A stretch of DNA of 64,000 bases from Rhodocyclaceae bacterium (GTDB taxonomy: Bacteria; Pseudomonadota; Gammaproteobacteria; Burkholderiales; Rhodocyclaceae). The stretch is from positions 1-64,000 of the forward strand of contig JAVBXY010000038.1 in the NCBI GenBank assembly GCA_030824275.1, given 5' to 3'. The position numbers were made by a program, and so were the translations under genes. Positions 23,940-32,773 of this stretch are shown here, one piece after another. The first letter of the stretch is position 1; each line of letters begins with the position of its first letter. The notes under the pieces are model-generated. The model had not been told where the DNA came from. It saw only the letters and a program-made list of their open reading frames with translations, and ran no database searches.

Positions 23940-24062
23940 TGGGTAACGGGACATCGAGGCGAAACGCGTGGCGGCCCGATGAGATGTTTTGTCAGCATTG
24001 CGACAAAGCCCGCTGTTAGAGTTCGGGGCCTGAAAGTATTGCCTACGCCAACGCGGCGCGCC

Positions 24063-25214
24063 ATGAATCCCCCGATGAAGAAGCCCGATCATTGGATGGT
24101 CCGGATGAACTATCGGAACCGGACCGTCTGCTTCGCCCTGTTGTTCGCAACCCTGGGGGCGCACATGGTCCATCGCGGCTTCGGGCCATTGGCTTGGGGG
24201 CTGCTGGCCCTCCAGTTCCTCGTCTATCCGCATCTGCTCTACTGGCACGCCCATCGCTCGGCGGATCAGCGCCGTGCCGAACTGATCAACATGGTGCTCG
24301 ATGTCGTGGTTTTTGGCATATGGGCGGCGGCGATGGAGTTCGCGTTGTGGATCACCTTCATCCTGTGCGTCGGCGCCACCGTCAATCTCACCGCCTTTCG
24401 CGGACCCAAGGGATTTTTTCAGGCGCTGGGGATCATGGCCCTCGGTGCGGCGGCTCATGTCGCCGCGATGGGCCTGCATGTGTCACCGGCCACCGACTGG
24501 CCGACTACCCTGCTGAGCATCCTCAGCGTTTCGTATTTCCAGTTGGTGGTGGCCAGCGGCGCCCATTCCCGTGCCATCCAGTTGCACAAGGCCCGCGACA
24601 ATCTGCGCGCCAGCGAGCAGGCCCTGCAGGCGGCGAACGGCACCCTGACGCGGCAGCTCGAGGAGATCAACGTCCTGCAGGTGAAGCTCAGCGAGCAGGC
24701 CAACCGCGATCCGTTGACCGGTCTTTACAACCGTCGCTATCTGGATTCGACCATGGAGCGCGAAGTGGCCCGCTGCAAGCGCGAGGGGCTGTCCCTGAGC
24801 CTGATGCTGATCGATATCGACCACTTCAAGCGCATCAACGACACCTATGGACATCAGGCCGGCGACGAGGTGCTGAAGCATCTGGCGGTCATGCTGGCCG
24901 ATCAGGCGCGGGCCGGCGACGTGGCATGCCGTTACGGTGGCGAGGAGTTCCTGCTGCTGCTGCCGGGCATGCCCCATGTCGTCGCACTGGATCGTGGCGA
25001 GGCACTGCGAAATGCCTTCGACGCGGCGACGGTGGCCTTCGGAGATTTTCGTATCCGGGCGACCCTGTCCATCGGCATTGCCACCTATCCCGGCCATGGC
25101 ATTTCTCCGCAGGAACTGATCGGAGGCGCCGATCAGGCCCTCTATCGGGCCAAGACCGAGGGGCGCAACCGGGTCGTCGGCTGCGAGTCGGGAGCTACAG
25201 CCCTGGTTGCTTGA
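24063..25214 (+). CDS. MASE2-type diguanylate cyclase
   Basis: 383 residues from ATG 24063 (MNPPMKKPDHWMVRMNYRNR); the open frame extends further upstream but lacks membrane or domain character there. The N-terminal MASE2 integral membrane sensor (about 15-170, four to five helices) is followed by a coiled coil and a GGDEF domain with an intact YGGEEF active site. An RxxD inhibitory site (RAGD) lies five residues before it. MASE2 is the sensor type of AdrA-like cyclases. It produces c-di-GMP at the inner membrane. It ends six bases before the convergent LysR gene. Confidence 0.93.
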   Translation: MNPPMKKPDHWMVRMNYRNRTVCFALLFATLGAHMVHRGFGPLAWGLLALQFLVYPHLLYWHAHRSADQRRAELINMVLDVVVFGIWAAAMEFALWITFILCVGATVNLTAFRGPKGFFQALGIMALGAAAHVAAMGLHVSPATDWPTTLLSILSVSYFQLVVASGAHSRAIQLHKARDNLRASEQALQAANGTLTRQLEEINVLQVKLSEQANRDPLTGLYNRRYLDSTMEREVARCKREGLSLSLMLIDIDHFKRINDTYGHQAGDEVLKHLAVMLADQARAGDVACRYGGEEFLLLLPGMPHVVALDRGEALRNAFDAATVAFGDFRIRATLSIGIATYPGHGISPQELIGGADQALYRAKTEGRNRVVGCESGATALVA

Positions 25215-25220
25215 ATGCGC

Positions 25221-26183
25221 TTAGCGGGCGTCCGCCAACACTTCATCCGGGTGTGCCTCCGCCAGCAGCCAGTCGTGGAAGGCCGCGACGGCGGGGCGTC
25301 TGGCCATGGCTTCCTGCATGACGAGGTAGTAGGCGTAAGGCGAGCGCAGGGGGATGTCGAAGGGGATGATCAGGCGACCGGCGGCAATGTCGGCCTCGAC
25401 CATGGGGCGCAAGGTAAGCGCGACGCCGAGGCTGTCGAGGGCAGCTTCGGCGGCCAGCACGGCGTTCGAGAAGCGCGGTCCCCGTTGTGCGTTCACGCCC
25501 TTGACGCCAGCCACCTTAAGCCATTCGCTCCAGCTGGCCTGAGTTTCATCGTCGATGGTTTCGTCGTGGATCAGGACGTGGTGGCGCAGGTCGGCCGGCG
25601 TCGCCAGCGGCCGTTCGGCGGTAATCAGTTGCGGGCTGCAAATTGGCACCCAGTCGGGGGAGAAAATCTTCTCGACGCGAAAGCCCGGATAGTTACCGGT
25701 GCCGTAGCGGATCGTCACCTTGCTGGGTTCGCCACGGCCTTCGGCAACGCTGGCATCGAGGACCGGCGATTCGTCGCGGCGGTCGGTGTTGGTAGCGCTG
25801 CCGGTGATGCGCAGAGCCACATGGGGGTGGGCCAAGGAAAAGCGGGCCAGGCGTGGAATCAGCCAGCGCGAGGCGAAGGACGGCGGTGCGGAGACGGTGA
25901 GCACCCCATCGTCGGCGCTGCGGGCGGTTTCGACGGCGGCGGCGAGGCATTCGAAGCCTTCACGAATCTTCGGCAGCATGGCGGCGCCATGGGGGGTGAT
26001 CTCCAGCGCCCGTGTCAGGCGACGGAACAGGGCGACGCCGAGGTAGTCCTCTAGGGCCTTGACCTGCTGGCTGATGGCGGCGGGGGTGACGTGGAGTTCT
26101 TCGGCCGCCTTCTTGAAACTCAGGTGGCGGCTGGCGGCTTCAAAGGCGCGCAGGGCTGGGAGCGGCGGCAGGCGGTAGCTCAC
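25221..26183 (-). CDS. LysR-family transcriptional regulator, GcvA-like
   Basis: 320 residues. N-terminal winged helix-turn-helix LPALRAFEAASRHLSFKKAA EELHVTPAAISQQVKALEDY (about 6-65) is very typical of the GcvA/AmpR branch, followed by a two-lobed effector domain (about 90-305). Target and effector unknown; GcvA proper controls glycine cleavage genes, but many paralogs share this N-terminus. LysR proteins usually regulate divergent neighbours, here a short transcript candidate on the plus strand (26304-26371). Confidence 0.92.
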   Translation of the reverse strand: MSYRLPPLPALRAFEAASRHLSFKKAAEELHVTPAAISQQVKALEDYLGVALFRRLTRALEITPHGAAMLPKIREGFECLAAAVETARSADDGVLTVSAPPSFASRWLIPRLARFSLAHPHVALRITGSATNTDRRDESPVLDASVAEGRGEPSKVTIRYGTGNYPGFRVEKIFSPDWVPICSPQLITAERPLATPADLRHHVLIHDETIDDETQASWSEWLKVAGVKGVNAQRGPRFSNAVLAAEAALDSLGVALTLRPMVEADIAAGRLIIPFDIPLRSPYAYYLVMQEAMARRPAVAAFHDWLLAEAHPDEVLADAR

Positions 26184-26303
26184 GGGAAGAACGGAAGTGC
26201 GGGGCGAGGAAACATTGCGCCCGGATGATAGTTAAGTTTTTCTAATGTGTCACGTAAAAATAAGTCGTTTGTTGCACTGCCGCAAGATGCGTAGAGTTCG
26301 CTC

Positions 26304-26371
26304 TGTCTCCTCCAGACTTCATGTGCTGTAGCTCTGGATTCAAGCCCGCCGCAACCGGCGGGCTTTTTTTT
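26304..26371 (+). ncRNA. Candidate small RNA with intrinsic terminator
   Basis: No plus-strand gene ends here, yet a strong plus-strand terminator is present: a perfect 10-bp stem AAGCCCGCCG / CGGCGGGCTT (26342-26365, loop CAAC) followed by an eight-T run. Upstream, TTGTTG (26269-26274) and TAGAGT (26292-26297) stand 17 bp apart as a possible promoter, which would give a transcript of about 68 nt. It is divergent from a GcvA-like LysR gene, the same arrangement as gcvA and the sRNA gene gcvB in enterobacteria, but I see no GcvB sequence similarity. Confidence 0.45.
26342..26371 (+). terminator. Strong intrinsic terminator, plus strand
   Basis: Ten perfect base pairs, CAAC loop, T8 tract. Both flanking genes (LysR and dinB) run on the minus strand, so the terminator serves neither in its T-rich direction. 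Confidence 0.92.
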
Positions 26372-26383
26372 CCCGATTTTCCG

Positions 26384-27541
26384 TCAATCGGCCGTCAGGG
26401 GCAATTCGGCCTGTGTCGGACCCTTTTCCGGGCCAACCGCATCCCGCTGGCACAGGCTGCCGGCACGTACCCCCAACAGTCGCAGGCGCTGTTCCAGCGG
26501 CACCCGGCGCAGGCATTCACCAGCAGCGCGGCGGATCGTCGCCGCGTCGCCGGTGGCCACGGGCAGGGTGACGTCGCGGGTGACGGTGCGGAAATCCTCG
26601 TAGCGCAGCTTGATGCCGATGGTGCGGGCGAGGTAGCCCTTGCGTTCGAGGTCGGCGGCGACGCGCCGGCACAGGTCGGTGAAGATTTCCGATAGCTGCG
26701 GCCGGTCGTGGCGCGGGTGCAGGTCGTGCTCGAAGGTGGTTTCGCGGCTGATGGAGCGGGGCTCGGATTCGGTGACCACAGGCCGCTCGTCGATGCCATG
26801 GGCGGCGGCATGCAGCCATTCGGCGTAACTCCGACCAAAATTGGCCTGAAGCAGCGCGGGGGTGACCTCTGCCAGTTCGCCGATGGTGGCGATGCCCAGA
26901 GTGGCGAGCTTGTCACCGGCCTTGGGGCCGATGCCGTTGATCTTGCGCACCGGCAGCGGCCAGATGCGGCTGGGGATGTCTGCCATCGTCAGCAGGGTGA
27001 CGCCGTCCGGTTTATCGAGGTCGGAACAGATTTTCGCCAGCAGCTTGTTGGGCGCGATGCCGATGGAGCAGCTGAGACCGGTGGCGTCCTTTACCGCTTG
27101 CTTGAGGCGGCGCGCAAGGTCCACCGATTCGCCGTCGAGTTCGCTGAGGTCGATGTAGATCTCGTCGATGCCGCGATCCTCGATCAGCGGCGCGATGGTG
27201 GCGGCGGCGGCCTTGAAACGGCGGGAGGCCAGCCGGTAGGCGTCGAAATCCACTGGTAGCAACACGGCGTCCGGCGCCAGTTTGGCCGCCTTCATCACGC
27301 CCATGGCGGAGAACACGCCGAGGGCGCGGGCCTCGTAGGTCGAGGTAGTGATGACGCCGCGCCCGACGTAATCGCGCAGGCGGGCGTAACGTCGGCTGCC
27401 GTCGGCCTGCAATTCCGGTTGCTGGTCGAGGCGGCCGCCGATGACCACGGGCTGGCCGCGCAGATCGGGATAGCGCAGCAACTCCACCGACGCATAGAAG
27501 GCGTCCATGTCGAGGTGGGCAATGCGACGAGGCAGAGTCAT
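26384..27541 (-). CDS. dinB: DNA polymerase IV (Y-family translesion polymerase)
   Basis: 385 residues. Palm motif HLDMDAFYASVE (about 9-20) and GIDEIYIDLSEL carry the catalytic acids; SIGIAPNKLLAKICSDLDKP DG is the fingers/palm signature; helix-hairpin-helix KINGIGPKAGDKLATLGI; little-finger domain from about 235. The C-terminus QAELPL is a typical sliding-clamp-binding peptide. It copies past lesions with low fidelity. No LexA box was recognised in the 100 bases upstream, so SOS control cannot be shown. With dnaE2 it is the second error-prone polymerase in the window. Confidence 0.96.
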   Translation of the reverse strand: MTLPRRIAHLDMDAFYASVELLRYPDLRGQPVVIGGRLDQQPELQADGSRRYARLRDYVGRGVITTSTYEARALGVFSAMGVMKAAKLAPDAVLLPVDFDAYRLASRRFKAAAATIAPLIEDRGIDEIYIDLSELDGESVDLARRLKQAVKDATGLSCSIGIAPNKLLAKICSDLDKPDGVTLLTMADIPSRIWPLPVRKINGIGPKAGDKLATLGIATIGELAEVTPALLQANFGRSYAEWLHAAAHGIDERPVVTESEPRSISRETTFEHDLHPRHDRPQLSEIFTDLCRRVAADLERKGYLARTIGIKLRYEDFRTVTRDVTLPVATGDAATIRRAAGECLRRVPLEQRLRLLGVRAGSLCQRDAVGPEKGPTQAELPLTAD

Positions 27542-27558
27542 GGCTGGCGGGGCCGCCG

Positions 27559-27644
27559 AAAAGTCGGCGCTGATGAAGCTACTGCGCTACAAGGCGGTCG
27601 AGCAAGAAACGCTCTCCTCGCCGTAGCGGATGGCGAGACGGCGA
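27559..27644 (+). repeat. Interspersed repeat copy interrupted by a hairpin segment
   Basis: The left half of the repeat (A-run plus GTCGGCGCTG, 27559-27572) and a right half TGGCGAGACGGCGA (27631-27644, identical to the right half of the copy at 50653) are separated by about 58 bp. The insert has inverted arms GCTACTGCG (27578-27586) and CGCCGTAGC (27619-27627). Confidence 0.55.
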
Positions 27645-30173
27645 TCAGGGGATGCGCGGGGCCAGGTGGTGGGCGAAGAATTCCTCGGCGGGGATCGGTC
27701 GGCCGCGCAGGAAACCCTGCATCTCGTCGCAGCCCTCGGCGGCGAGAAAATCGCTCTGCGCGACGTTTTCGACGCCCTCGGCGAGCACCGTCAGGCCCAG
27801 GTTGTGGGCCATGGCGATGACGGCGCGGGAGATCGCCGCGTCCTCGGTGTCGTCCGGCAGGTCGCGGACGAAGTTGCGGTCGATCTTGAGCTTGGACAGC
27901 GGCAGGCGCTTGAGATAGGCCAGCGAGGAATAGCCGGTGCCGAAATCGTCAATGGCGAGACTGATGCCCATGTCACGCAGCACACCGAGCGAGCGGGCAC
28001 CGCCGTCGGCCTGGTGCATCAGGGCGCTTTCGGTGATCTCCAGTTCCAGCAGGGCCGGCGGCAACTGGCTGTCGGCCAGGGCCGAGCGCACCGAGGCGGC
28101 GACCTCGCCGCGACGGAATTCGACGCCGGAGACATTCACTGCCAGCAGCGGGAACTCTCCGTCGGGGGCGTCGGCATGCCACTTTGCCCACTGGCGGCAG
28201 GCGGCGCGCAATACCCATTCGCCGATAGGCACGATGAGCCCCGATTCCTCTGCCAGCGGAATGAAGTCGCCGGGCGGAATCAGCCCCCGCTCTGGATGAT
28301 TCCAGCGCAACAGCGCTTCGGCGCCGGAGAGCTTGCCGGTGATCAGGGAAAACTGCGGCTGGTAATAGACGACGAATTCGTCGCGCTCAATGGCGTGGCG
28401 GATGCCGACTTCGAGCTGGAAGCGGCTGAGGGAGAATTCCGCCAGCTCGCTGGAGACGAACTCGTAGCTGTTGCGGCCGCGTTCCTTGGCTGTGTACATC
28501 GCCGCGTCGGCGTGCTTGAGCAGGGTCTGTGCGTCGTCGCCGTCCTTCGGGTAGAGGCTGATGCCGATGCTGGCGCCGATGAATAGTTCCTGGCCGTCGA
28601 TGTAGATTGGCTCGGCGATGCGGTCGAGTATTTTCGCTGCGATGCCGGCGGCGGCGCGCTGGTCCGGTAGTTGTTCGGCGATGATGACGAACTCGTCGCC
28701 GCCGAAGCGGCCGACGGTGTCGGCTTCGCGCACTGATTCAGCGAGGCGCGAGGCAGCTTCGCTCAGTACCTGGTCGCCGATGTGGTGGCCGAGGTTGTCG
28801 TTGATGTTCTTGAAGCGGTCGAGGTCGACGAACAGCAGGGCCACCCGGTTGCCCTCGCGCCGCGCCCGTTGCAGGGCCTGGTGCAGGCGATCTTCCAGCA
28901 GCGTGCGGTTGGGCAGACCGGTGAGCGAGTCGTGATGGGCCTGGAAATCGAGCTTGTTCTGCGCGCTCTTGAGCGCAGTGATGTCCAGCATCATGCCGAT
29001 CAGGCCGCCAACCTTGCCGTCGGCCGCATCGAAGGTGGCCTTGTGGAACATCACGTCACGACGTACGCCACTGTGGTCAAGAACCTGGGCTTCATAGACC
29101 TGCCGGCCCGGATTGTCGATCAAGGCCTGATCCGCTTTCGCATATTTTTCCGCCAGATCCGGCGGCGAGATATCGAACACGGTGCGGCCGATCAATTCGT
29201 TGGAGGGCACACCGATAAAGGCCTCGAATTCCTTGTTGTGGCCCAGATAGCGGCCTTGCGCGTCCTTGTAAAACAGCGGGCCGGGGATGGCTTCGATCAG
29301 GCGTTCGAGGAAATGCCGCTGCCCGGCCAGTTCCTCGGTCAGGCGCGAGAGTTCGGCGGTGCGCTCGGCGACGCGGGATTCGAGCGCCTCGTTGTTGTGA
29401 CGGAGCGATTCCGCCAACTCATGCTGCTCGGTGATGTCGTCATAGACCCAGACCCAGGTCTTCTCGCCATCGACATCGCCACCTTCGATGGTGCGGCCGA
29501 TGATGCGCACCCATATCGGCGTGCCGTCGGTGCGGCAATAGCGTACATCGCCATCGAAATGCGTGGTGTCGGTGCTGTAAACGTAGCGTCCGGTTTCTTC
29601 CCACGCGGTATCGGAGTTGAAGAGGATGCGGGTCGTCTTGCCGATCATCGCTCCCGGCGCGAAACCGAAGATTTCCTCCACACGACGATTGCAGCGCAGG
29701 AAGCTCCGCTTGCGCTGGAAGGCGATGCCGATCATGGCGTTGTCGAAAATTAGCGCGTATTCCCGCAGCAGGCGTTCCTCGTCGCGCTTGCGTGCCCGCT
29801 CCTGCGTGAGGTCGCGGGCCATCCAGACGGTGCCAGCGCCGATGTTGGCCGGGTCGATGGCGCGGGCCACCAGATGCACGGGCATCAGGTGGCCGTCGCG
29901 GTGGGCCAGGTCCACCTCGACGTCGAGGGTCTGGCCGGCGGACAGGATGGGATAGGCCTTGGCGCCCAGCGCGTTGTAGGCGTCTTCGCTGGGATAGAAG
30001 ATGCTGCCGGGCTGGCCAGTGAGTTCCTCTTCCGTCCAGCCGAACATTTCGGCGATATAGCGGTTGCAGCGATAGATCAGGCGGTCGCGCGTCATGACGA
30101 TGCCCATCCCTGCATTGGTCAGGATCGCCTGGTATTCGAGCAGTTGGATTTCGACGGATGGGAGAGTCGCCAC
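27645..30173 (-). CDS. PAS-PAS-PAS-GGDEF-EAL bifunctional c-di-GMP protein
   Basis: 842 residues, soluble. Three PAS domains (about 10-130, 135-260, 295-410) precede a GGDEF domain with FGGDEF and an RxxD inhibitory site (READ), then an EAL domain whose catalytic residues all appear present: GAEALLRWNH, VNVSG, ELEITES, IDDFGTGYSSL, LKIDR and LAEGVE. Both synthesis and hydrolysis of c-di-GMP are therefore possible. The start is GTG at 30173 (MATLPSVEIQ) with AGAGAA upstream; no ATG is better placed. Transcribed alone, divergent from the M20 hydrolase gene across 141 bp, where I see no definite promoter. Confidence 0.94.
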   Translation of the reverse strand: MATLPSVEIQLLEYQAILTNAGMGIVMTRDRLIYRCNRYIAEMFGWTEEELTGQPGSIFYPSEDAYNALGAKAYPILSAGQTLDVEVDLAHRDGHLMPVHLVARAIDPANIGAGTVWMARDLTQERARKRDEERLLREYALIFDNAMIGIAFQRKRSFLRCNRRVEEIFGFAPGAMIGKTTRILFNSDTAWEETGRYVYSTDTTHFDGDVRYCRTDGTPIWVRIIGRTIEGGDVDGEKTWVWVYDDITEQHELAESLRHNNEALESRVAERTAELSRLTEELAGQRHFLERLIEAIPGPLFYKDAQGRYLGHNKEFEAFIGVPSNELIGRTVFDISPPDLAEKYAKADQALIDNPGRQVYEAQVLDHSGVRRDVMFHKATFDAADGKVGGLIGMMLDITALKSAQNKLDFQAHHDSLTGLPNRTLLEDRLHQALQRARREGNRVALLFVDLDRFKNINDNLGHHIGDQVLSEAASRLAESVREADTVGRFGGDEFVIIAEQLPDQRAAAGIAAKILDRIAEPIYIDGQELFIGASIGISLYPKDGDDAQTLLKHADAAMYTAKERGRNSYEFVSSELAEFSLSRFQLEVGIRHAIERDEFVVYYQPQFSLITGKLSGAEALLRWNHPERGLIPPGDFIPLAEESGLIVPIGEWVLRAACRQWAKWHADAPDGEFPLLAVNVSGVEFRRGEVAASVRSALADSQLPPALLELEITESALMHQADGGARSLGVLRDMGISLAIDDFGTGYSSLAYLKRLPLSKLKIDRNFVRDLPDDTEDAAISRAVIAMAHNLGLTVLAEGVENVAQSDFLAAEGCDEMQGFLRGRPIPAEEFFAHHLAPRIP

Positions 30174-30314
30174 GGGGTTCTCTTGAAATTATTCTGACCG
30201 GGAATCTCGCATGCTAGCCACTTCCCGTGGCAAAGCCAAGGTAGAGCGAGCGGTAGCGTTCACGGGGCGTGGATTGGGCTAGGATTCGGTTGCACGCCAA
30301 CGCCGGACCACGCC

Positions 30315-31484
30315 ATGATCAATCAGCTCTTGCCCGAACTCACGCCAAGGATCGCTGCCTTCCGCCGCGACATCCACGCTCACCCCGAACTCGCCTTCGA
30401 CGAGAACCGCACCGCCTGCAAGGTGGCGGATTACCTTGAGGCGCTCGGGCTCGAAACCCATCGCGGCATCGCCCGTACCGGCGTGGTGGCAAAACTCTCG
30501 CTGGGGCTCGGCAGCCGCGCCATCGGCCTGCGCGCCGACATGGACGCGCTGCCCTTGAAGGAACTCAACAGCTTCCCCCATCACTCGAAACACGAGGGGA
30601 AGATGCACGCCTGCGGCCACGATGGCCATACCGCCATGCTGCTCGGCGCCGCCGAGGCGCTGACAAAATTGCGCAACATCGACGGCACCGTCTATTTCAT
30701 CTTCCAGCCCGCCGAGGAACATGAAGGCGGCGGTCGCGTGATGGTGGAAGAAGGCCTGTTCGAGCGTTTCCCCATGGACATGGTGTTCGGCCTACACAAC
30801 TGGCCCGGCATGCCGGCGGGCAGCATCGGTGTCACCGAAGGCCCGGTGATGGCCGGCACCGACCGCTTCGACATCACCATCACCGGCCGTGGCGGCCATG
30901 CCGCCATGCCGCATCAGACCATCGACGTGGTTGTTGCCGGCAGCGCGCTGGTGCAGGCGCTGCAAACTCTGGTCTCGCGTAACACCGATCCGCTGCATCC
31001 CGCCGTCGTCAGCGTCACCCGCTTCCAGGCCGGCGGCGTCGCCGACAACATCCTGCCGGAAACCGCCGTGCTCGGCGGCACCGTGCGCTATCTACAGCCG
31101 AATCTGCAAGAGGCGCTCGAAGAAGGCATGCGGCGCGTGTGCACTGGCATCGAGGCCACCTACCGGGTACGCATCGACTTCAAGTACGCCCACGGCTATC
31201 CGCCGACGGTGAATGCCACAGAGCCGAGCTTCATCGCCCGCGAAGTGGCGCGGCAGGTAGTGCGCGACGGCGATGTGCTGACCAGCCTGCCGCCGAGCAT
31301 GGGCGCCGAGGATTTTGCTTACCTGTCGCGGGTCGTGCCCGGCTGCTACGCCTGGCTGGGCAACGGTGCCGGCGAGGGCGGCTGCATGCTGCACAGCCCG
31401 CATTACGACTTCAACGACGACATCATTCCGCTGGGCATCCGCTACTGGGTGCGACTGGCGGAACGGGCGCTGGCGGCCAGATAA
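30315..31484 (+). CDS. M20 family amidohydrolase (hippurate hydrolase-like)
   Basis: 389 residues. Metallopeptidase M20D family, cytoplasmic, two-metal amidohydrolase cleaving N-acyl amino acids. Motifs: RRDIHAHPELAFDENRT, LRADMDALP, MHACGHDGHTAMLLGAA (metal ligands Cys and His), QPAEEHEGGGRVMVEEG with the catalytic Glu, the dimerisation domain GRGGHAAMPHQTIDVV, and the C-terminal metal ligand in MLHSPHYDFND. Substrate unknown. It precedes the signalling operon on the same strand by 170 bp, with inverted repeats between, so co-transcription is uncertain. Confidence 0.94.
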   Translation: MINQLLPELTPRIAAFRRDIHAHPELAFDENRTACKVADYLEALGLETHRGIARTGVVAKLSLGLGSRAIGLRADMDALPLKELNSFPHHSKHEGKMHACGHDGHTAMLLGAAEALTKLRNIDGTVYFIFQPAEEHEGGGRVMVEEGLFERFPMDMVFGLHNWPGMPAGSIGVTEGPVMAGTDRFDITITGRGGHAAMPHQTIDVVVAGSALVQALQTLVSRNTDPLHPAVVSVTRFQAGGVADNILPETAVLGGTVRYLQPNLQEALEEGMRRVCTGIEATYRVRIDFKYAHGYPPTVNATEPSFIAREVARQVVRDGDVLTSLPPSMGAEDFAYLSRVVPGCYAWLGNGAGEGGCMLHSPHYDFNDDIIPLGIRYWVRLAERALAAR

Positions 31485-31531
31485 GCCATTCGAAGGCCGC
31501 CGGAAAACGGATGGCCATGGTGTGGACGCCA

Positions 31532-31578
31532 CATTTTGGCGCTCTGCGCACTACAAAATGGCGCCATTCCTTATGGCG
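31532..31578. promoter_or_regulatory. Two adjacent inverted repeats upstream of the signalling operon
   Basis: First, CATTTTG-GCGC-TCT-GCGC-ACTA-CAAAATG (31532-31560), a nested inverted repeat. Immediately after it, CGCCAT-TCCTT-ATGGCG (31562-31578). Neither is followed by a T-run, so operators or mRNA leader hairpins are more likely than a terminator for the hydrolase gene. The remaining bases to the operon start show only the ribosome site AAGGT before ATG 31655. Confidence 0.55.
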
Positions 31579-31654
31579 AAAGTGTAAAACCATGCTGAAA
31601 TGGCCGTTGTCTCATGCCGGTCTCTTCGATACCTACAAAAATAAGGTAAACCCT

Positions 31655-32773
31655 ATGCGGCGCATTTCTTCCTTTGTTTCATCAATGGTCATGGCGTTCG
31701 TTTTTACGCTGACCTTGTCCGCTGGTTCTGCCAATGCGGCCAGCTTCAGCGCTACCTTCATCAATCCCGGCAAGTCCTCCGAGAAATTCTGGCTCAGCGT
31801 CAGTGACTTCATGACGGCGGCGGCAAAGTCTCTCGATATCAAGCTGGAAATCCTTTATGCGGAGCGGGACCACCTGAAAGCGATTGAACTGTCCCGCAGC
31901 GTTGCCCAGCGTGCGACGAAGCCTGACTACCTGATCGTCGTGAATGAAAAGCAGGCCGCAGGGGAAATGATCAAGATCGCCGACAAGCTTGGACTCAAGA
32001 CCTTTCTCCTGCTCAACAAGTTCGAGGACGAACAGGCCGTGGAGTTCGGGGCGCCGCGTCAGAAGTACAAACACTGGATCGGCACCCTGACGCCCGACAA
32101 TCAGGATGCGGGGACATTGACGGCGGCGGCCCTGATCAAGCAGGCGCGGCAAGCCAAGCTGCCCACCGTCGACGGCAAGCTTCAGATGATCGCCATCGGC
32201 GGGGACAAGTCGACCCCGGCATCGGTGCAGCGTCTTGCCGGTGTGCAGAAGGCTCTGGCGAAGAGTAGCGATGTTCAATTGACGCAAACGGTGTATGGCA
32301 ATTGGGAACAGGAGCGGGCGCGGGAACAAGTGGCACAGTTGCTGCAACGCTATCCGCAGACGCGAGCGATCTGGGCAGCCAACGATCTGATGGCATTCGG
32401 TGCTATGGAGGCGGCGAAGGCTAGCGGTCGCAAGGTCGGTGAGGACATCTTTTTCAGCGGCATCAACAACTCTCCCGAAGCCCTTGCCGCCTTGGGTGAC
32501 GGTCGACTCGCCGCCCTTGGTGCCGGCCATTTCATGGCTGGCGGCTGGGCCCTAGTGATGCTGTACGACTACCACAAGGGCCGGGACTTCGCTAGCGAGG
32601 GACTGGAGCTGCGTGGCCGGATGTTCGGTCTGGTGGAGCGCAAGGGACTGGAGCGTTTCAATGCGCGCATGGCCGATACGAGCTTCGGCAGTTTCGATTT
32701 CCGCCGCTATAGCAAGGTCTTGCAGCCCGGCCTCAAGACCTATCCCTTCGACATGACCCAATTGACGCGCTGA
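31655..32773 (+). CDS. Periplasmic sugar-binding-protein-like ligand receptor
   Basis: 372 residues from ATG 31655, preceded by AAGG; an upstream extension of the open frame overlaps the hydrolase gene out of frame and is discounted. Signal peptide [21 protein letters not shown], cleaved near SANA-AS. The rest is a type I periplasmic binding fold: [78 protein letters not shown]. No ABC permease or ATPase is nearby; its stop codon overlaps the start of a hybrid kinase (TGATG). This resembles LuxP/LuxQ or TorT/TorS, where a binding protein presents its ligand to a kinase. Ligand unknown. Confidence 0.88.
   Translation: MRRISSFVSSMVMAFVFTLTLSAGSANAASFSATFINPGKSSEKFWLSVSDFMTAAAKSLDIKLEILYAERDHLKAIELSRSVAQRATKPDYLIVVNEKQAAGEMIKIADKLGLKTFLLLNKFEDEQAVEFGAPRQKYKHWIGTLTPDNQDAGTLTAAALIKQARQAKLPTVDGKLQMIAIGGDKSTPASVQRLAGVQKALAKSSDVQLTQTVYGNWEQERAREQVAQLLQRYPQTRAIWAANDLMAFGAMEAAKASGRKVGEDIFFSGINNSPEALAALGDGRLAALGAGHFMAGGWALVMLYDYHKGRDFASEGLELRGRMFGLVERKGLERFNARMADTSFGSFDFRRYSKVLQPGLKTYPFDMTQLTR

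Noticed and set aside
25912..25932. GTCGGCGCTG in the LysR gene as a repeat copy.
   Set aside because: Ten matching bases only, no A-run, and the encoded residues are normal for the family.
31139..31654. N-terminal extension of the binding protein gene into the hydrolase gene.
   Set aside because: The extension is out of frame with the hydrolase and lacks domain character, whereas ATG 31655 is followed by a classic signal peptide and preceded by AAGG.
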